From Certhia americana (taxonomy: Eukaryota; Chordata; Aves; Passeriformes; Certhiidae), in the NCBI GenBank assembly GCA_018697195.1, contig JAGMWU010000072.1, forward strand, positions 62,001 through 126,000: a stretch of DNA of 64,000 bases, written 5' to 3'. Each line of letters starts with the position of its first letter. Position 1 is the stretch's first letter. A program made the translations under genes and the position numbers. Positions 30,901 through 43,277 of this stretch are shown here, piece by piece. Under the pieces are notes generated by a model. It was not told the DNA's origin. It did no database searches and was given only the letters and a program-made list of their open reading frames with translations.

Positions 30901-33900
30901 CATTTTTAATGAGAATTCAGTTTGCGAAATGATTAGCAATAACCAGATTGCTTGAAGTGAATGGCACAGCTCACAGGAGGGAAGGAAGGGGCTTCCAGCC
31001 CCAGAGCATCCCACCCACATCCAGAGGTACTGCAGTGAGACCTGGGCCTGGCTCCAGCATTATCACAACTGTTACCTTTTCTTCCTCTCTGCCAGACACG
31101 CGGGTTCTGCTTCTCAAGGTGAAGGCTGGAGACTTGGGGACTGTAACAGGAAGTGCTTTCTTCTCTGGAACACCCTGTTCAGAAAAGCCAGTAAGGAGTT
31201 ACCCAAGGCCAAGTGCCAAGAAAACGCCTCAGAGAAACAACCTGACAGCACAGGATGTACCTACTGCAGTTCTTACCTAATGACAGACACTGTTTACTAA
31301 GATCATTAAACACATAATGCAACATAGCTACAAACATTTTGAAGCTCACTGCCACCTGAGGTCCAGTTTCCAAGCTTAAGTGTTATTAAACTTCTCACCA
31401 CAACATCCTCCAGGATTTTTGTGGGACATGGCCTGGAATGGAATTCGAAGCGCTCTTCCTCCTGCTGCTTCTTACTCTCACGCTCCTGAATCCTTTTTTC
31501 TATTTCCAACTGAAAGCCGATGGGTTGTGTGAGCTCTTTCACAGCAGGTTTCTTGGGCAGGATTGGCCCACCCTCAAAGATTTTGTGATTGACTTCTCGT
31601 GCTTTGAATTTGTACCTGCGCAGGAGCAATGGAGACAGTCACCAATTGCACATTAGTGTGCAGCTCTAGTTAGCAATTCTTCCTTTACCTTCAAAACAGC
31701 AAGATTAATAAGGAAAATCTTATAGATTGTTTTCCTAGAGATCCAAACCTTTGCCTACAGGCGAATTTTAAAGTGCATGCAGGCTGCATTGCTATATTGG
31801 GTTTGCTTTACTCATCATAAGCCGTCCTCAGCCCAAGATCAGCTCTTTCAAGAGCACTTTCTTCAAAATGAATTGTTTATATTTTATTTCCCTACAATCA
31901 GAGCTAAAGAATTATGTACAACCTAAAGGAATTTCAATGGTGTATGCTACTCATTCTTTTACACAAAAAGGGTATTCTGGAGACATGATATTTTGGGATC
32001 TGAAAAATATCTCCGGTGTGGTACAATTGTTCCCTGGAGGACTAGAGTAAGCCTTTACTTACTGTTGAATTTTCTCTAGTTCCTCTGCTTCTAACTCTGC
32101 AGCAGTTTTGCAGGTGACAGGTCTCAGGCGCTGCTTTGTTCGCAGCACTGGTGTTTTGGGCTGTACGAGCCGAGCCTTCACTGGCTTCCCTGAAACCAAA
32201 CCTACAAATTCAAGTCACAGAGACCAGCAGTTAAGGGCAAGGCCTGCAACAGACACAGGCCATTTGCTCAGAGTAGTCAAAGCATCTCTTGCTCTACCAC
32301 CATGTCTGTGGACACAGCCAGGACCACTCACCTTCCTCAGACTTCCTGCTCCTCAAATGGTAACAAGGGGGTGTGCGTTTTTGGAATGCCTCTACCTGCT
32401 CAGCAAAGGACACATATTCTGTTGTGGCTTCTTCGAGTTTTCTTTTGTTTCCCTGGGACAGATTGAAAGGTTTGGGGACAGTGCGTCCCTTGGGCATTCG
32501 CACCTGGAGACAGAAAACCACAGTCAGTATGGCCAGGAGGCTTTGATGACATTTCTTTTCCCCACTGACGCACAGTATCTGTCCCTTCCTCTCACTGCAA
32601 AGAAGGTAACACTTCACATTAAGCACAAGTGTTAACAGTCTGAACATGCACAAGTTATATTGGGAAACTGTATCGAGCAGATTAAAGCACAAAGTAGAAT
32701 GACTGGAAGAGCTGACATTAAAGGGCTCCTTCATAAGGTTTCTTTGGAGTCTTGTGGCAATGCAGACACACAGGAAGTTTGCAGTCACGTTTGCACAACA
32801 CCTGCCTCTCCTGTGGCAACCTCTCTGTGGGTATCAGCATTGCACAAGCAGCAGGGCAAGAATCAGTGAGCTGAGTGTTGGCAACACTCTGGCTCTCACC
32901 GGAGAAGGGGGATGCTTCCTCAGTACTGCTGCAAAATCCAGCTCCTTGTACTCGTTCCCAGGCTGGCTTTCCGCATTCTGTTTAATTCTATTTTCCGTGC
33001 AGAAGTGGAAATTAATTGGCTTTGTGACTTGACCAACAGGTCTCTTCATGGGTTGTCCTAGAAGAAAAGAACATGTAAGGACTAGAAACCTTTTGCTGTG
33101 GGGGAGGATTTGTGGAAATAAAAAAACATTTGATTTCTAACAACTAGGTAACTTTTTAGAGAACTCATCTTTAACTTTTCAAAACATGACATAACCCAAA
33201 CACACCTGTTTCCAGGCAGTTTAGTGGCTGATCTACATTAAATGGCTCCTAATACTTATTGCAAAGTCTGAAATGCTTGTTTTCAAAGGTACTTGCACAG
33301 CTCTCCAGCTGAGCCTAATGCAGTTTCATTTGGCAATTCAGGCAGAGCCCACCTGCTCCAGCAATAGCTGCTTTCAGAGACTCCTCATTCTTCTTCCGCA
33401 GCTCCATAACCTCTTGCTGCAACTGCTGCATTTTTTCCAGCTCCTGCTCCTCTGTACTCTTCAGCTTGCTAGAAGGTTTGGTCCTCCTGCAGAAATACAT
33501 TAAAAACTAAGCTATGCCTTCCTGCTTCCCTGGTTATTAGCATGATGTTATTGCAAGGAACATGCTTATCTCCAGCCTCACTGTGGGAGCATCACTGGTT
33601 ATAAAAACATCCTGTTTTGAAGAGATCTGGTTGGGTTTTGTTCTGTTCAAGAAATCTCACAGCTAGCTGCTATTCTGCAGACCCATTTGCTGTGTGCATT
33701 CTCGATCCATTAGGAAAACCAATTTTTTCTTCAAAAGAAAAGCAAAAGCTTTCCTGTGCACAGGTTCAGCTGGTGAAGTACATTTCATCCTAATATTGTT
33801 GCCTTGACCCAGTGTTTACTAAATGTGATACCATCACATGCTAAGTTGAAGCTGAAAACCCTCAGCCAGGACTGTCACCTAAATCAACTGTGATTAGTAC

Positions 33901-36167
33901 ACAAGTCACAAGAAAGCCACGTACTTCAACATTGTTGGCGTAGAGGGCATGATCAGTTTGCTTTTCCCTCTCCCTGGGGAGAGCTCAAGATCCTGCAGGG
34001 GCTCTCTCTTTGTAGATGCTTCTGTCACCTTCTCTGTGCTGCTAGAACTAAGAGAAAAAGCTGTTAGGGCATACACCTTGAATTAACTGTGTTCTAAATA
34101 ATCACCTGCAGTTCTCACCACAATGCATAACATCCCAGCCCCTGGTGAAGTCTAAGGCATGCCAGGCTGGCTTAACCTCACCCCAGGCCCAGGTATAGAC
34201 CATCCAGCTTTCCCTGGTACTCTAAGGCTGCAGAAGGGAAGATGAATTACTGAGTTTTTGGAACTTTTCTGGAGAAGGGAGGTATACTACACATCATCGA
34301 GGTACAGTGGTGTTTCAAAGATCACACTTCAATTTCCTGACCTGAAGCTTATCACCTATGATACTCTAGTGGTTAAGTTAATTTGAGAAATATTTTAACT
34401 GTGACTCTCGTAGCTAATGACTGCCTGATGACTTCCGGATAGATAAGTTCAGACAAATTTAAAGCTAACTGACAGACACTGAGTAAGAAGGTGAAGAAGT
34501 CTAGGCTTATTTCATTCACATCTCTACCTCCAGAGCAATTCCTTCAGCACTTACTGCCATTTCTTGTCCATGAAACCAGTACCAGCAACCAGTTCCAGCC
34601 ACCCCCCTAACCTTTGTGTAAGAACCTTCTCATCCAGGTGGAAACCCTTTCCAAAGAAACAATTGTATCCCTTTTCCCAGCCCTAAGCAGAAGGACTTGG
34701 ATGACATGACCTACATTCTCATTTTCTTCAAGGGTGGAACATCTTCCTTATTATCCAGGGCATTAGCAATTCTCTCTGCTTTGATTCTGCCTGGCTGCTT
34801 GCGCTGCTGGTTTTTCCCCTGCTTTGTAGCCAGCCTCCTGCCCGGTCTAGAACAGAAAGCAGAGGTCAGTTTTCCCACAGATCTGAGGAGATACCTGACC
34901 TGCATAACACTTTTTATGTCAGTGCATACCCTAACACCACCACACAAGTTGTGTTTAACACAACAATCCAAACGCAGCACGATTTATTAAAGTTTAACAA
35001 TCCATAAACAAAATATTCTTTGCTATATATGAGCATGCAGAACCCCTTGCATTCATATCAAGAATGAGTTCTGCCCGAGTCAGGCAGATATAAACAAAGA
35101 AACTTTATAAGCCACCTCAGTTTCAGATATCCTCACATTCCAGAAGCTCCTGGTGCAGAGTCTCATTTGACAAGTATGTGAGACACTGCATTACATTTCC
35201 ACCCTAGAGACTTGCCCCTCCAGCTTAGCCAGCAGATCAGGTGTCCCAATACACGATCTCCATGTTGGAGAACTCCAGCCCCAAGGCTCAGGATGCCCCA
35301 AGAACAGCTAGAACTGCAGATCCAGAGAGCAAGGACCTGCTTAGTTACACCATCATCAATCATTGTACAAACACAAATAGTTCACCTCTGAGGGGCCTCT
35401 GCAGGGGCAGCAGCTCTCCAGGTTGCCAGGGACCCAACAATATTCTGAGGGACTGTGTTGCCCTGAGCACATTCTGCTTCACCATCGCTTTCACCTGAGA
35501 AAGGGGCAAGTGTCAGCTCAGCTACAAACACATATACAGAACAACAACAAATAAAACCACATGGGACCTTGCAGATAAGAGTTTATGAAGATGCCCCACA
35601 AAAGCCAGACAGAGGCCTTTCCATTTTGCCAATGAAAAGCAGGTAAAATTTATTCCCTCCCTGCCACACCATGCCAGCTTACTCATTGCCACTTCTTGTG
35701 ATGGGACAGAAGACAGAATAACATCAGGCTTTGATAAAGCAGGGCTGCAGTGTGAGACCTTTGCCATATTTTCTGCAGGAGGGACATTCTCCAGATTGGC
35801 TTTTTCGTCTGTAAGGAGAGAAACGCTTCCATTATACACACTGTTAGGAATTGTTAATAATATCCCAGAATATCATTATGAAGTTAACAAAGTCAAGTTA
35901 CAGATAACAAAGTTTAAATGCAAAAAAACAGAACAAAAGAAACCCATGCATGAGGAACGATGCAGTTGACATGATTAATTGGCACAGAAGCCAGGCCCAA
36001 AACAAAGATCATACCAAGGTGTCATCCAACAAGGAAACAACTCAAGGAGTTGGAAGCAACTTACCAAACCAGGAGTCTGCATTGTGTACATCATCCTCAT
36101 TCAGAGTTGCAAAATTGATGCAGATGTTTGGGACATCAAAAGAATAACGGGATTCTGGCTTGGACAT
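27946..36167 (-). CDS. TPX2: TPX2, spindle assembly and Aurora A-activating microtubule factor
   Basis: Sixteen coding exons: 36167-36065, 35808-35683, 35494-35386, 34846-34715, 34047-33925, 33486-33353, 33057-32900, 32503-32332, 32189-32063, 31615-31399, 31174-31076, 30446-30270, 30150-30004, 29454-29343, 28691-28504 and 28056-27946. All phases agree, giving 744 residues (human 747 from memory). The N-terminus ([13 protein letters not shown]...[12 protein letters not shown]) is the Aurora A-binding arm. The middle carries TPX2 importin-region motifs ([47 protein letters not shown]). The second half is the repeat region (EPIGF-like [84 protein letters not shown]) with coiled-coil stretches. 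The last exon ([11 protein letters not shown]...RFRC) matches the kinesin-5-binding tail. The protein is nuclear in interphase and on the spindle in mitosis. Position 10 is F and position 16 is C in the Aurora-binding arm. Confidence 0.96.
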
Positions 36168-39100
36168 CTTCACAGTCACTGTCCCCACGAGTTCTCTGCC
36201 TGCACTGCTACAGCCCTTTAGACAACAACAGGGTATCAGTGGAATCATTCCTCACCTCTCTTCCTCTGCAGAGTTTCTAGGGACAGGCATTGGAGCAACC
36301 TTTGGTACATCCCCCTTTCTTACACTTTACACCTTTGGGCAGAACTCCTCCTGAGAAATGCACAGTTTTATTCTACTACTGATCTGCAAAGCCAAGGAGA
36401 TTTCACCACTGACATTTCACCTGACATTTGCAGGTACAAAGCTATCAGAAATATCAAGATTTGATGGGATTTGTTTTTTTTTTTTTACCTGTAGGTGCTA
36501 GAATTGTATTTTTTAAGAACTATAAAGCTTTTCCAGAGAGTAAATGATTTGCTCTTCCCTCACCACACACAAAGAAGAGTTCTTACCCTTACAGGATTTA
36601 CAAAGCTGATGAAATTCACTCCAGAGCACTGCAATGCACAGCCTTTCTCTCTGAAGGGCTACAAACAATAAGTAATAACACAAAGGTGTTCTTCTATAGA
36701 ATAAATTGATTTTCAAAGCAGGAAGAGGGTTCTGCAGAACATTGTTACTGGGCAAACAGTCAGGAGGGCAGTGTCTTGCATTCCATAGCACTAGCCCAAG
36801 GCTGGCCAGGCTATAAACAAACTGAGCACTATGACCCGTGTCAAACAGTCCCTGCAGTTAATTAATGAAGCACTGACAGCAAGAGGAGTCCCTGTGTCAA
36901 CAGGTGATATTAAACTCAACAGAACAGGAATAAAGCCAGTGACAAAGTTATAAACCCTGAAATTATAACAAAACCTTCTTGCAAAGGTGTTTTTGTGATG
37001 CCTTGAACAGCTGTGAGGCAAAATCCACATGGGTGTTATAAAACACTCTCCAAGGAAATCACCTGAACTTTGTTTTTATGAACTCAAGCAATTGCAAAGC
37101 AGCATATTCCTAATCCACAGAGCCTCAACCCTAAACCATCTGTCTAGGCAGACCACACATGGTTCAAAACCCAGATAGTGTTCCTCAATAAATAAGAAAA
37201 TGGTCAAGAGTGAAGCAAAGCAGCGTTTAGAAGAGTACCATGATGGTCACAAACACTGGCCCCCAAGGATGGGTGCACTGAGAAGCCTCCAGTTCCCCAG
37301 AGCAGAGCTGTGATAGTTAAAGGCAAGAATGTCATTAGAGAAGCACCAGCTACACGGCTGGGAAGATGTCAAGGTAGGGCCCAAAGAAGGAAAACAGAAG
37401 AACTGGAGCCAAAACCAACTGTAACTGAGCTCGAGACACGGCTGGAATCAAATGCTTTCCTACTGCCCTTAATCAAGATAGAATTTCTGTCAACACTTTA
37501 GACTTTTTTAAAAATCAAATGCGTCATCTGCATTCTCCCCTCACCCTCTCCAGTCAGAGGCAAAGCCCTGGGCATCATGTTTCACAGCTACTTGTGCCCA
37601 CTGCTACAGTTTGCAGCTTTTTACTGTGCAGAGTCCATGCTCCATAGTGTCACCACCCTCATCATCAACCTCATCAGCTGAGCCCTTCTCTCTCCCCTCT
37701 ATCCCAGACAGAAGAGAATAGTCAGGAAAAGGATTATACCACTGCCTCAGTTTCCTACTCTGTTTATTGAAAGAGACAACACAGAGATAACACTTATTGC
37801 AACTGAACTCCAGAAAGTCCATTTCAGTCAGATGAACTCATGGCATCCACTTCTCAAATCCTTACATATCCTCCAAGTCCTGCCCAGAACAGAGCTTCAC
37901 CGAGAGGCATCCTGCTCCTCCGCCCACCAACTCAGCTAGAACAGGGATCAGCCAGGAATGCTCCAGTGATTTATTGCTCCTGTGCCCACCACAAGGCATC
38001 TGCAATGCCAGCAGGCTCTGCCAAGCACAGCCCGACACCCGCTGCCCACTCCCTGCAGGCATTTTAAAACACCCGGTCGTGAATTTGACAGCACAACCAC
38101 ATTTATCTCAATCCAAAATTCTTCCTCTCCACCGCGGCATTCATCCACCAGAAGGGAGGCACGGAAATTTTCCCTCATTAATAGGCAGGTTCCCTAATTA
38201 GCAGGTACTGTGTGCATTTCCCCAAGTGTGATTACAGGCATGCTGTAATCCTACACAGCTCAGCGTGGATTTAAAGCATGACCCTGCTCTCCCCCACATC
38301 CATCACCTCCTGTGTCGACACGGGTGTCTGCAGTGAGCCAGCCAGGGAACCCTCACCCCTGTTCTGCAGGATCAGCTTTCACCTGGTTTGCAGAGCTGCT
38401 GAGGCAGGAAAGGAGGATCTATCGTTTCACTTGCAAAAACACCCCAAATTCCTTCTATAAAGTGACTACTTAATTAAAACCTTTGTTTTCTTTCTAGGTC
38501 TGCTCCCCCACTGACCTAAACGTGCCTCCAGAGCAGCACAGCCGTGCCCACAGGGAGGAATAGGCAATGGGTTCCTCTGGACATCAGGTTTCTTTTGAGT
38601 AACTACACTTTGGCACGTTCCAGAAGAGTGCCTTGGCATGGTTTAGATTAGTTAGCTTTGAAAAAGGATTACACTAAATTGGAATGAGCATTCCTATCCC
38701 AGAATAAGACTGATCCAACAGCAAGTGCAATAGGTATTTTGGAATAACTTCACACCTCACTCTAATCCAAATTAGCTTTAAAATACTGACACAATTCCAT
38801 CACAGATTCGTTCAGTGTCTTTGTCTCAATGTAGTTGTGAATTTTGTGCCAACAGCACAAACTGCTGGACAAAGAAGCCTCCCAGCCATTCAGACCATGG
38901 TGTTGGAGAGAAGATGCAGCATTCCAAGCTGAGAAATCAAGGTCAGAGGGAGAGAGAATGGAGGAGTTTGAGAGAGTAGCAAGGAGAGAAAGACAGTGAT
39001 GGGGACACAGAAATGTTGTGATAGGACGAGTGGGAATGGCTTCAAACTAAAAGAGGAGAGATTTAGATTGGATATTAGGGAGAAATTCTTCCCTGTGAGG

Positions 39101-41006
39101 GTGGTAAGGCTCTGGCAAGGGTTGCCCAGAGAAGCTGTGGTTGTCCCATCCCTGGAAGTGTTGAAGGCCAGGTTAAACAGGGCTGGTCCAGTAGAAGGTG
39201 CCTCTGCCCAGAATGGCAATGAGGGGTTAAAACAAGGTGAGCTTTAAGGTCCCTTCCAACCAAGACCAGTCTGTATCCTGAGGAAGGCAGAGAGATCTGC
39301 TCTTTCTGGCCACCTTGCAATGCAGATAAGGCCCCGGTGAACTGGAGATGATGCCTTATCACAACACCCCACTGGAGCTTCACACGTTATGGATGCTACT
39401 TATAGCAAATCCTAATAGGATCAGAAAGCACAATAAACAGCAACAGACATGCAAGAAGGCTATTCTAAGTTACATCAGCAGATAAACACAAAGCCAGCTG
39501 ATCCACATGCCTCAGAACCCAAGACAGGCAACAGGAATAAGCAGGAGAAGCTTCCCCAAGGCTGAGGCAGCTGCATGGGAACATGCTCAAGCAATTCCAG
39601 GGCCTTCTGCTGGGCTTCAACACCAGCTGCCATTTAACCACAGGATGCTGCACTAACCAGGCAGCTTTCGGCCTAGCAGCTTCTTCATTGTCCTGCCACC
39701 CAGAGTTTTCCATTCTTTTTTATTGGGATAATAAGCCAAAGTTCCTGGATGCTTTTCCGAGATTAACATGCAAACTGGAGCATTAGAAAGGGATGTAATT
39801 GCCTCTCTAAGCTACAGTCCTGTACCACAGCCTGGTAAGAACCATCCCACCACAAAGCCAACACCTGAACTCCCTCTGCATGATGCCGACAGCCTCAGAA
39901 AATCCCCCTTCAGCCTTGCTTTTCCCTGAGCAGGGTTAAGCGAACACTTAACAACTCGCTCTGAAGCTACAGCTTCTCCCTCCTCTCTCACGGCCCTTAC
40001 TCAAAGTTCAACTGGGCCTGTCTGCAGCACAAAATCAATACGGGATTCACCATCCCCCAGAACGCTGCTGTTCCATCATTGAATGCTCAGATTGGGAGAC
40101 AAAGACTGTAATTCTCTCCAGGTGAGAGCTGAGCCCGCAGAAAGCGCCGCAGCCCACCCCGAGCGGCACCAAAGGGACGGGGGGAACTGCTGCACTGCCT
40201 TTGCTCTGCTAACGACACAGACCCGCCCCCATTTCCCCAAAAAAACTTGCCTGACATCTCGTGGCTCCCATAAAAAAGATTCCCGAGCGTGTCAGAAGAC
40301 CATGAAAAGAGGGATGTCTAAGAAGCGATGTTCAAGGAAAAGCAAATATTTTATCTAGCATCCGCAAACAAATTGTACATGAAGTGAAGGTCCTCTAGCT
40401 TGAAAAAAAGCCCCGCATAAAAATAGCTCCCCTAACGCCTTTTGTTACTGGGCCAAGGTTGTTTGCCTGGTTGCTTCCACTCTTTTCTGGGAAGCAGAAC
40501 TCGGAATCTGAGCAACAAGACAGAGCTTCCCATCGTGCAATACACTGTTTCCCGCGATTGTTTAAAGATTAGAATTAGTTGACTCCCGAGACTCCCCACC
40601 CACGGTGAGGCACCACGTCTAGGGTCCCGTAGATCAAATCCACCGGGGGAAAAAGGAAAAACCCCCCGCCACCGGCTCCGGGCAAGGCTTCCCGGGCAAC
40701 GATGGGTGCGCAATCGCCACGGGGCTCCGTTACTGAGCCCGCGCGCCAGGCCCCCGACAGGCGGCACCGGACACGGGCCTGAGCGGCGGGAGGGCCACCT
40801 TCCGCTCCAAGCCAGCCCTCGGCCCACGTTACGATACATGGGCTCGGAGTAGGCCCGGGGAAACAGCCGCCGTCGCACGGTTGGAGCGAATACGACCAGA
40901 TATGGCGGATAGGGCAGCGGGTCCGGAGAAAGACTAGAGGGTGCGAGGGCGGGGGGTCCGGTTCGGTACCAAGCCGCACTCACTCAGCAGCGCCGCCGCC
41001 ACTCAC
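36168..41006 (-). other. TPX2 5'UTR and first intron
   Basis: No coding exon. A short 5'UTR part adjoins the start codon; an acceptor near 36220 is plausible but uncertain. The rest is AT-rich intron containing one CR1 fragment. From about 40100 it grades into the GC-rich promoter region. Confidence 0.55.
39000..39280 (+). mobile_element. CR1 LINE 3'-end fragment
   Basis: It contains the CR1 3' hallmark blocks in order: TAGATTGGATATTAGGGAG, AAATTCTTCCCTGTGAGGGT, GGTTGCCCAGAGAAGCTGTG, CCATCCCTGGAAGTGTTGAA and AAGGTCCCTTCCAACC. It is 5'-truncated as usual for CR1, contains substitutions, and has lost the terminal octamer repeats. It lies in the TPX2 first intron. Confidence 0.88.
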
Positions 41007-41285
41007 CGCGCGCCCCTGCCGCCCCGACCGCCGGTTAACGGATTCCAACATGGGCTCGGCCGTCCGAACCCATAACCAATCAGGCCTGTGGGCGCAAGCC
41101 ACTTGGCGCGCGCTGATTGGCGGGGGCTGCTTGAGGACACGGCAAGCAGACCCGAGAAACCGCGTTGCGCTGTCTCCCTGCGAAGCCTGACGGGAAATGT
41201 AGTACATGCTCGGACACCGCCACAATGACCGGGCGCGACTCGAACCACAACTCCCATGACTCGCTGCAGGATAAATTAAACCAAT
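41007..41285 (-). promoter_or_regulatory. TPX2 promoter and non-coding first exon with CCAAT boxes
   Basis: On the TPX2 strand a strong donor GTGAGT lies at 41006-41001 after a GC-rich untranslated exon ending at 41007. Three NF-Y motifs follow upstream: CCAAT at 41076-41080, ATTGG at 41116-41120 and CCAAT at 41281-41285 (+ strand readings). The first two are 40 nt apart, typical of TATA-less G2/M gene promoters. Start site and exon length are inferred. Confidence 0.55.
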
Positions 41286-42819
41286 CAGAACAGGCAGTGC
41301 TTTGAGTGTCGTTCCGGACGGCCTATCAGCTGCTGGCGGGCGGGTCCCCGGGGCAGGCTCAGCCAGTGCGGCCGCGGGGCTGGACAGGAGCCTGAAATCG
41401 GGCTGTCGTACTGTGGCTGTATCAGTGTCCGCTGCCCGGCTTCCACCCGCTGCTGCTCAGCAGATCAGCCCTTCCGACTGCTGGGCCCGGGGAAGGCGGC
41501 TTTCACCGCCTGGTAAGCCCGGCTAGGTTTCTCAATGCTGTGAGGAGAAAGCGCCCTTTACACAGTGGCGTTATCGACCCCAAGTGCTGCATAATCTTCC
41601 CCGTGGCCTTGGAGAGGGGTGGGTAGCTGTTAACGGCGGGACAGGCGCCGGCTGCCACAGTCGCTTTCACTGCTCCGGCACCGCCCGCATAAACCCCCCC
41701 TTTCACAGCCCCGCCACGGGCTCCCTGAGCACTGTGGAGGCACAAAAACACCCCACGTTAGTTCCGGACTGTTATGAGGGGACGGCGGCTGTGTCAGCGG
41801 CCGGGCCGTGTCCTCAGGGCGCGGCGAGAGCCAAGGCCGAAGCTGAGCCGGCCGGCAGGGGGCGCCAGAGCTCCGCCCTCCGCCCGGTTCCTTCACGCCT
41901 GCGCACAGACCCGGCCGGCGCACAGCGCCTGCGCACCGTGCCCCCGCGCCGTCCAACCGACGCTCCTCNNNNNNNNNNNNNNNNNNNNNNNNCTCACCCA
42001 GGCTCCTCGAGGCGCCGTGCTGCCGCGGCACCGCCCCTGCGCTGCCCCCTCCCACCCGACCGCAACCCCCCCCCCCCCCCCACCCCCGGGCCGCTCGGCG
42101 GGCGATGTGGAAGGAGTCCCGGGACTGCTGAGCGGGCCGAGGCCCGGCGGGGGCTCCCGGGGACCTCCGGCGTCGCTGCCAGCCGGGCCCGCGCGGCAGA
42201 GGCGGGAAGGACGCGGCCCCTCCGTCGGGCGCTGAGGTGAGGGGCGGGGCAAACCTTGAGTGACGCGCGGCTCAGCCAACGGGAGAGGGCGCTGCCGGGC
42301 CCCCGTTCCTCGACCGCTGATTGGCTGGCGTGTCGGCCGCGCGGCGCCGTGTCGGCCCTCGTGCGCGGCCCCGCCCCCCAGGTACGGTGACCGGTGGGGC
42401 CGACCGGCAACCGGGGGGGGGGGGGGGGGGGGGCGGCTCGGGGGGTCTGCGGGAAGCGGCCCGGTGGGGAGAGAGGGGCAGTCCGGTGGCCGGGAGGACC
42501 GGCTACCCCCTGCGGCTCTCCCGTTTGCCGCTGCCCAGCGTGTCACCGCCCCGGCCTCAGCGGCAGCGCGCCGCTAACCGTGACTGGAATTGTTCCCGTA
42601 AGGACGCGGGGCCGTGCGGCCACATCCTCGGTGGCCAACGCTCGCTGGTTCTCAGCGGTTTAGCCTCTCCGCCTGCGGGGAGCGAGGGGCTTTGGGGCTG
42701 CGGTTACCGTCGAACCGGCCCCCTCTGGGGCTGCCGTGATCCTTGGGTAGCGCTGCCCGCCGGCTGCCGTGGCTGCAGGGGGGCGGGGGCGCCGGGCCCT
42801 TTAACGGGCGGGGCGGGGC
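41286..42819. promoter_or_regulatory. Shared CpG-rich region between TPX2 and BCL2L1
   Basis: Very GC- and CpG-rich sequence without a recognisable coding exon. It contains possible + strand first-exon donors (GAG|GTGAGG at 42235/42236 and CAG|GTACGG at 42380/42381), an ATTGG box at 42319-42323, GC boxes (GGGGCGGGGC), a C run at 42066-42081 and a G run at 42413-42433. It is probably a divergent promoter and CpG island with alternative BCL2L1 first exons. Confidence 0.5.
41969..41992. other. Assembly gap (24 N)
   Basis: A run of N inside the CpG-rich region. The true length is unknown; frames across it are meaningless. Confidence 0.98.
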
Positions 42820-42927
42820 GAGGCGGGGGCGGTGCTGTCGCGGGCCGGGCCGACCCGAAGCTCCAGCAGAACAAGAACCGCCTCCGCCCCGGCCCGCAGC
42901 CGGCCTGCCAGGCGCAGCCCGCACCCG
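42820..42927 (+). ncRNA. Candidate non-coding first exon of BCL2L1 (5'UTR)
   Basis: A GC-rich stretch ends in CGCACCCG followed by a strong donor GTGAGA at 42928. It lies at the right place for a BCL2L1 leader exon spliced to the coding exon; an acceptor with a good pyrimidine tract lies at 43141-43171. The left border is a guess. Confidence 0.4.
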
Positions 42928-43171
42928 GTGAGATCTGGGCTCTGCTCGGAGCGAGTCTGGGGGTCCCCGGGGCTCCAGGCTGGTTTCCGGGGAAGGGGGT
43001 GTTGTGGTCGGTTCTCGGTGCAGCTTCAATCTGGTGGCCCTGAGCCTCGACTTAGAGCTGCGGGGTGATCTCAGTATAATGATAAGCTATCGGTGGTAAT
43101 GGCGCGGGTGCATCTAAGAGCTGTGGCATTAACCGTTTCGGTGCCTCTCTCCTCCTCTGTGCTAAGGTCAG

Positions 43172-43219
43172 ATGTTTCCATCGGTCGTGAGGAAGAGGAG
43201 TGGAGTCGGGACCTGCTAA
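43172..43219 (+). other. Upstream ORF 1 in BCL2L1 leader
   Basis: An ATG directly after a possible CAG acceptor (43169-43171) opens a 15-codon frame ending in TAA at 43217-43219, 58 nt before the Bcl-xL start. If splicing instead uses AAG at 43166, it is still in the leader. There is no evidence of function. Confidence 0.4.
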
Positions 43220-43245
43220 GTGCTGATCTGCTTGTGCTCCGGACC

Positions 43246-43275
43246 ATGGACTCATTGAGGGCGTCCCAGGTGTGA
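43246..43275 (+). promoter_or_regulatory. Upstream ORF 2, ends 2 nt before the Bcl-xL start
   Basis: ATG with Kozak-like ACCATGG opens a nine-codon frame (MDSLRASQV) closed by TGA at 43273-43275. After two A residues comes the Bcl-xL ATG at 43278. From memory the human BCL2L1 mRNA has an uORF of the same size with the same 2-nt spacing (MDWLSPSLL). It could reduce or tune Bcl-xL translation by leaky scanning or reinitiation. In unspliced leaders the same frame opens at the ATG at 43099. Confidence 0.7.
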
Positions 43276-43277
43276 AA

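Noticed and set aside
40432..40983. 183-codon minus-strand frame upstream of TPX2 exon 2
   Set aside because: It lies in the TPX2 first intron next to the promoter, has no domain and no splice support.
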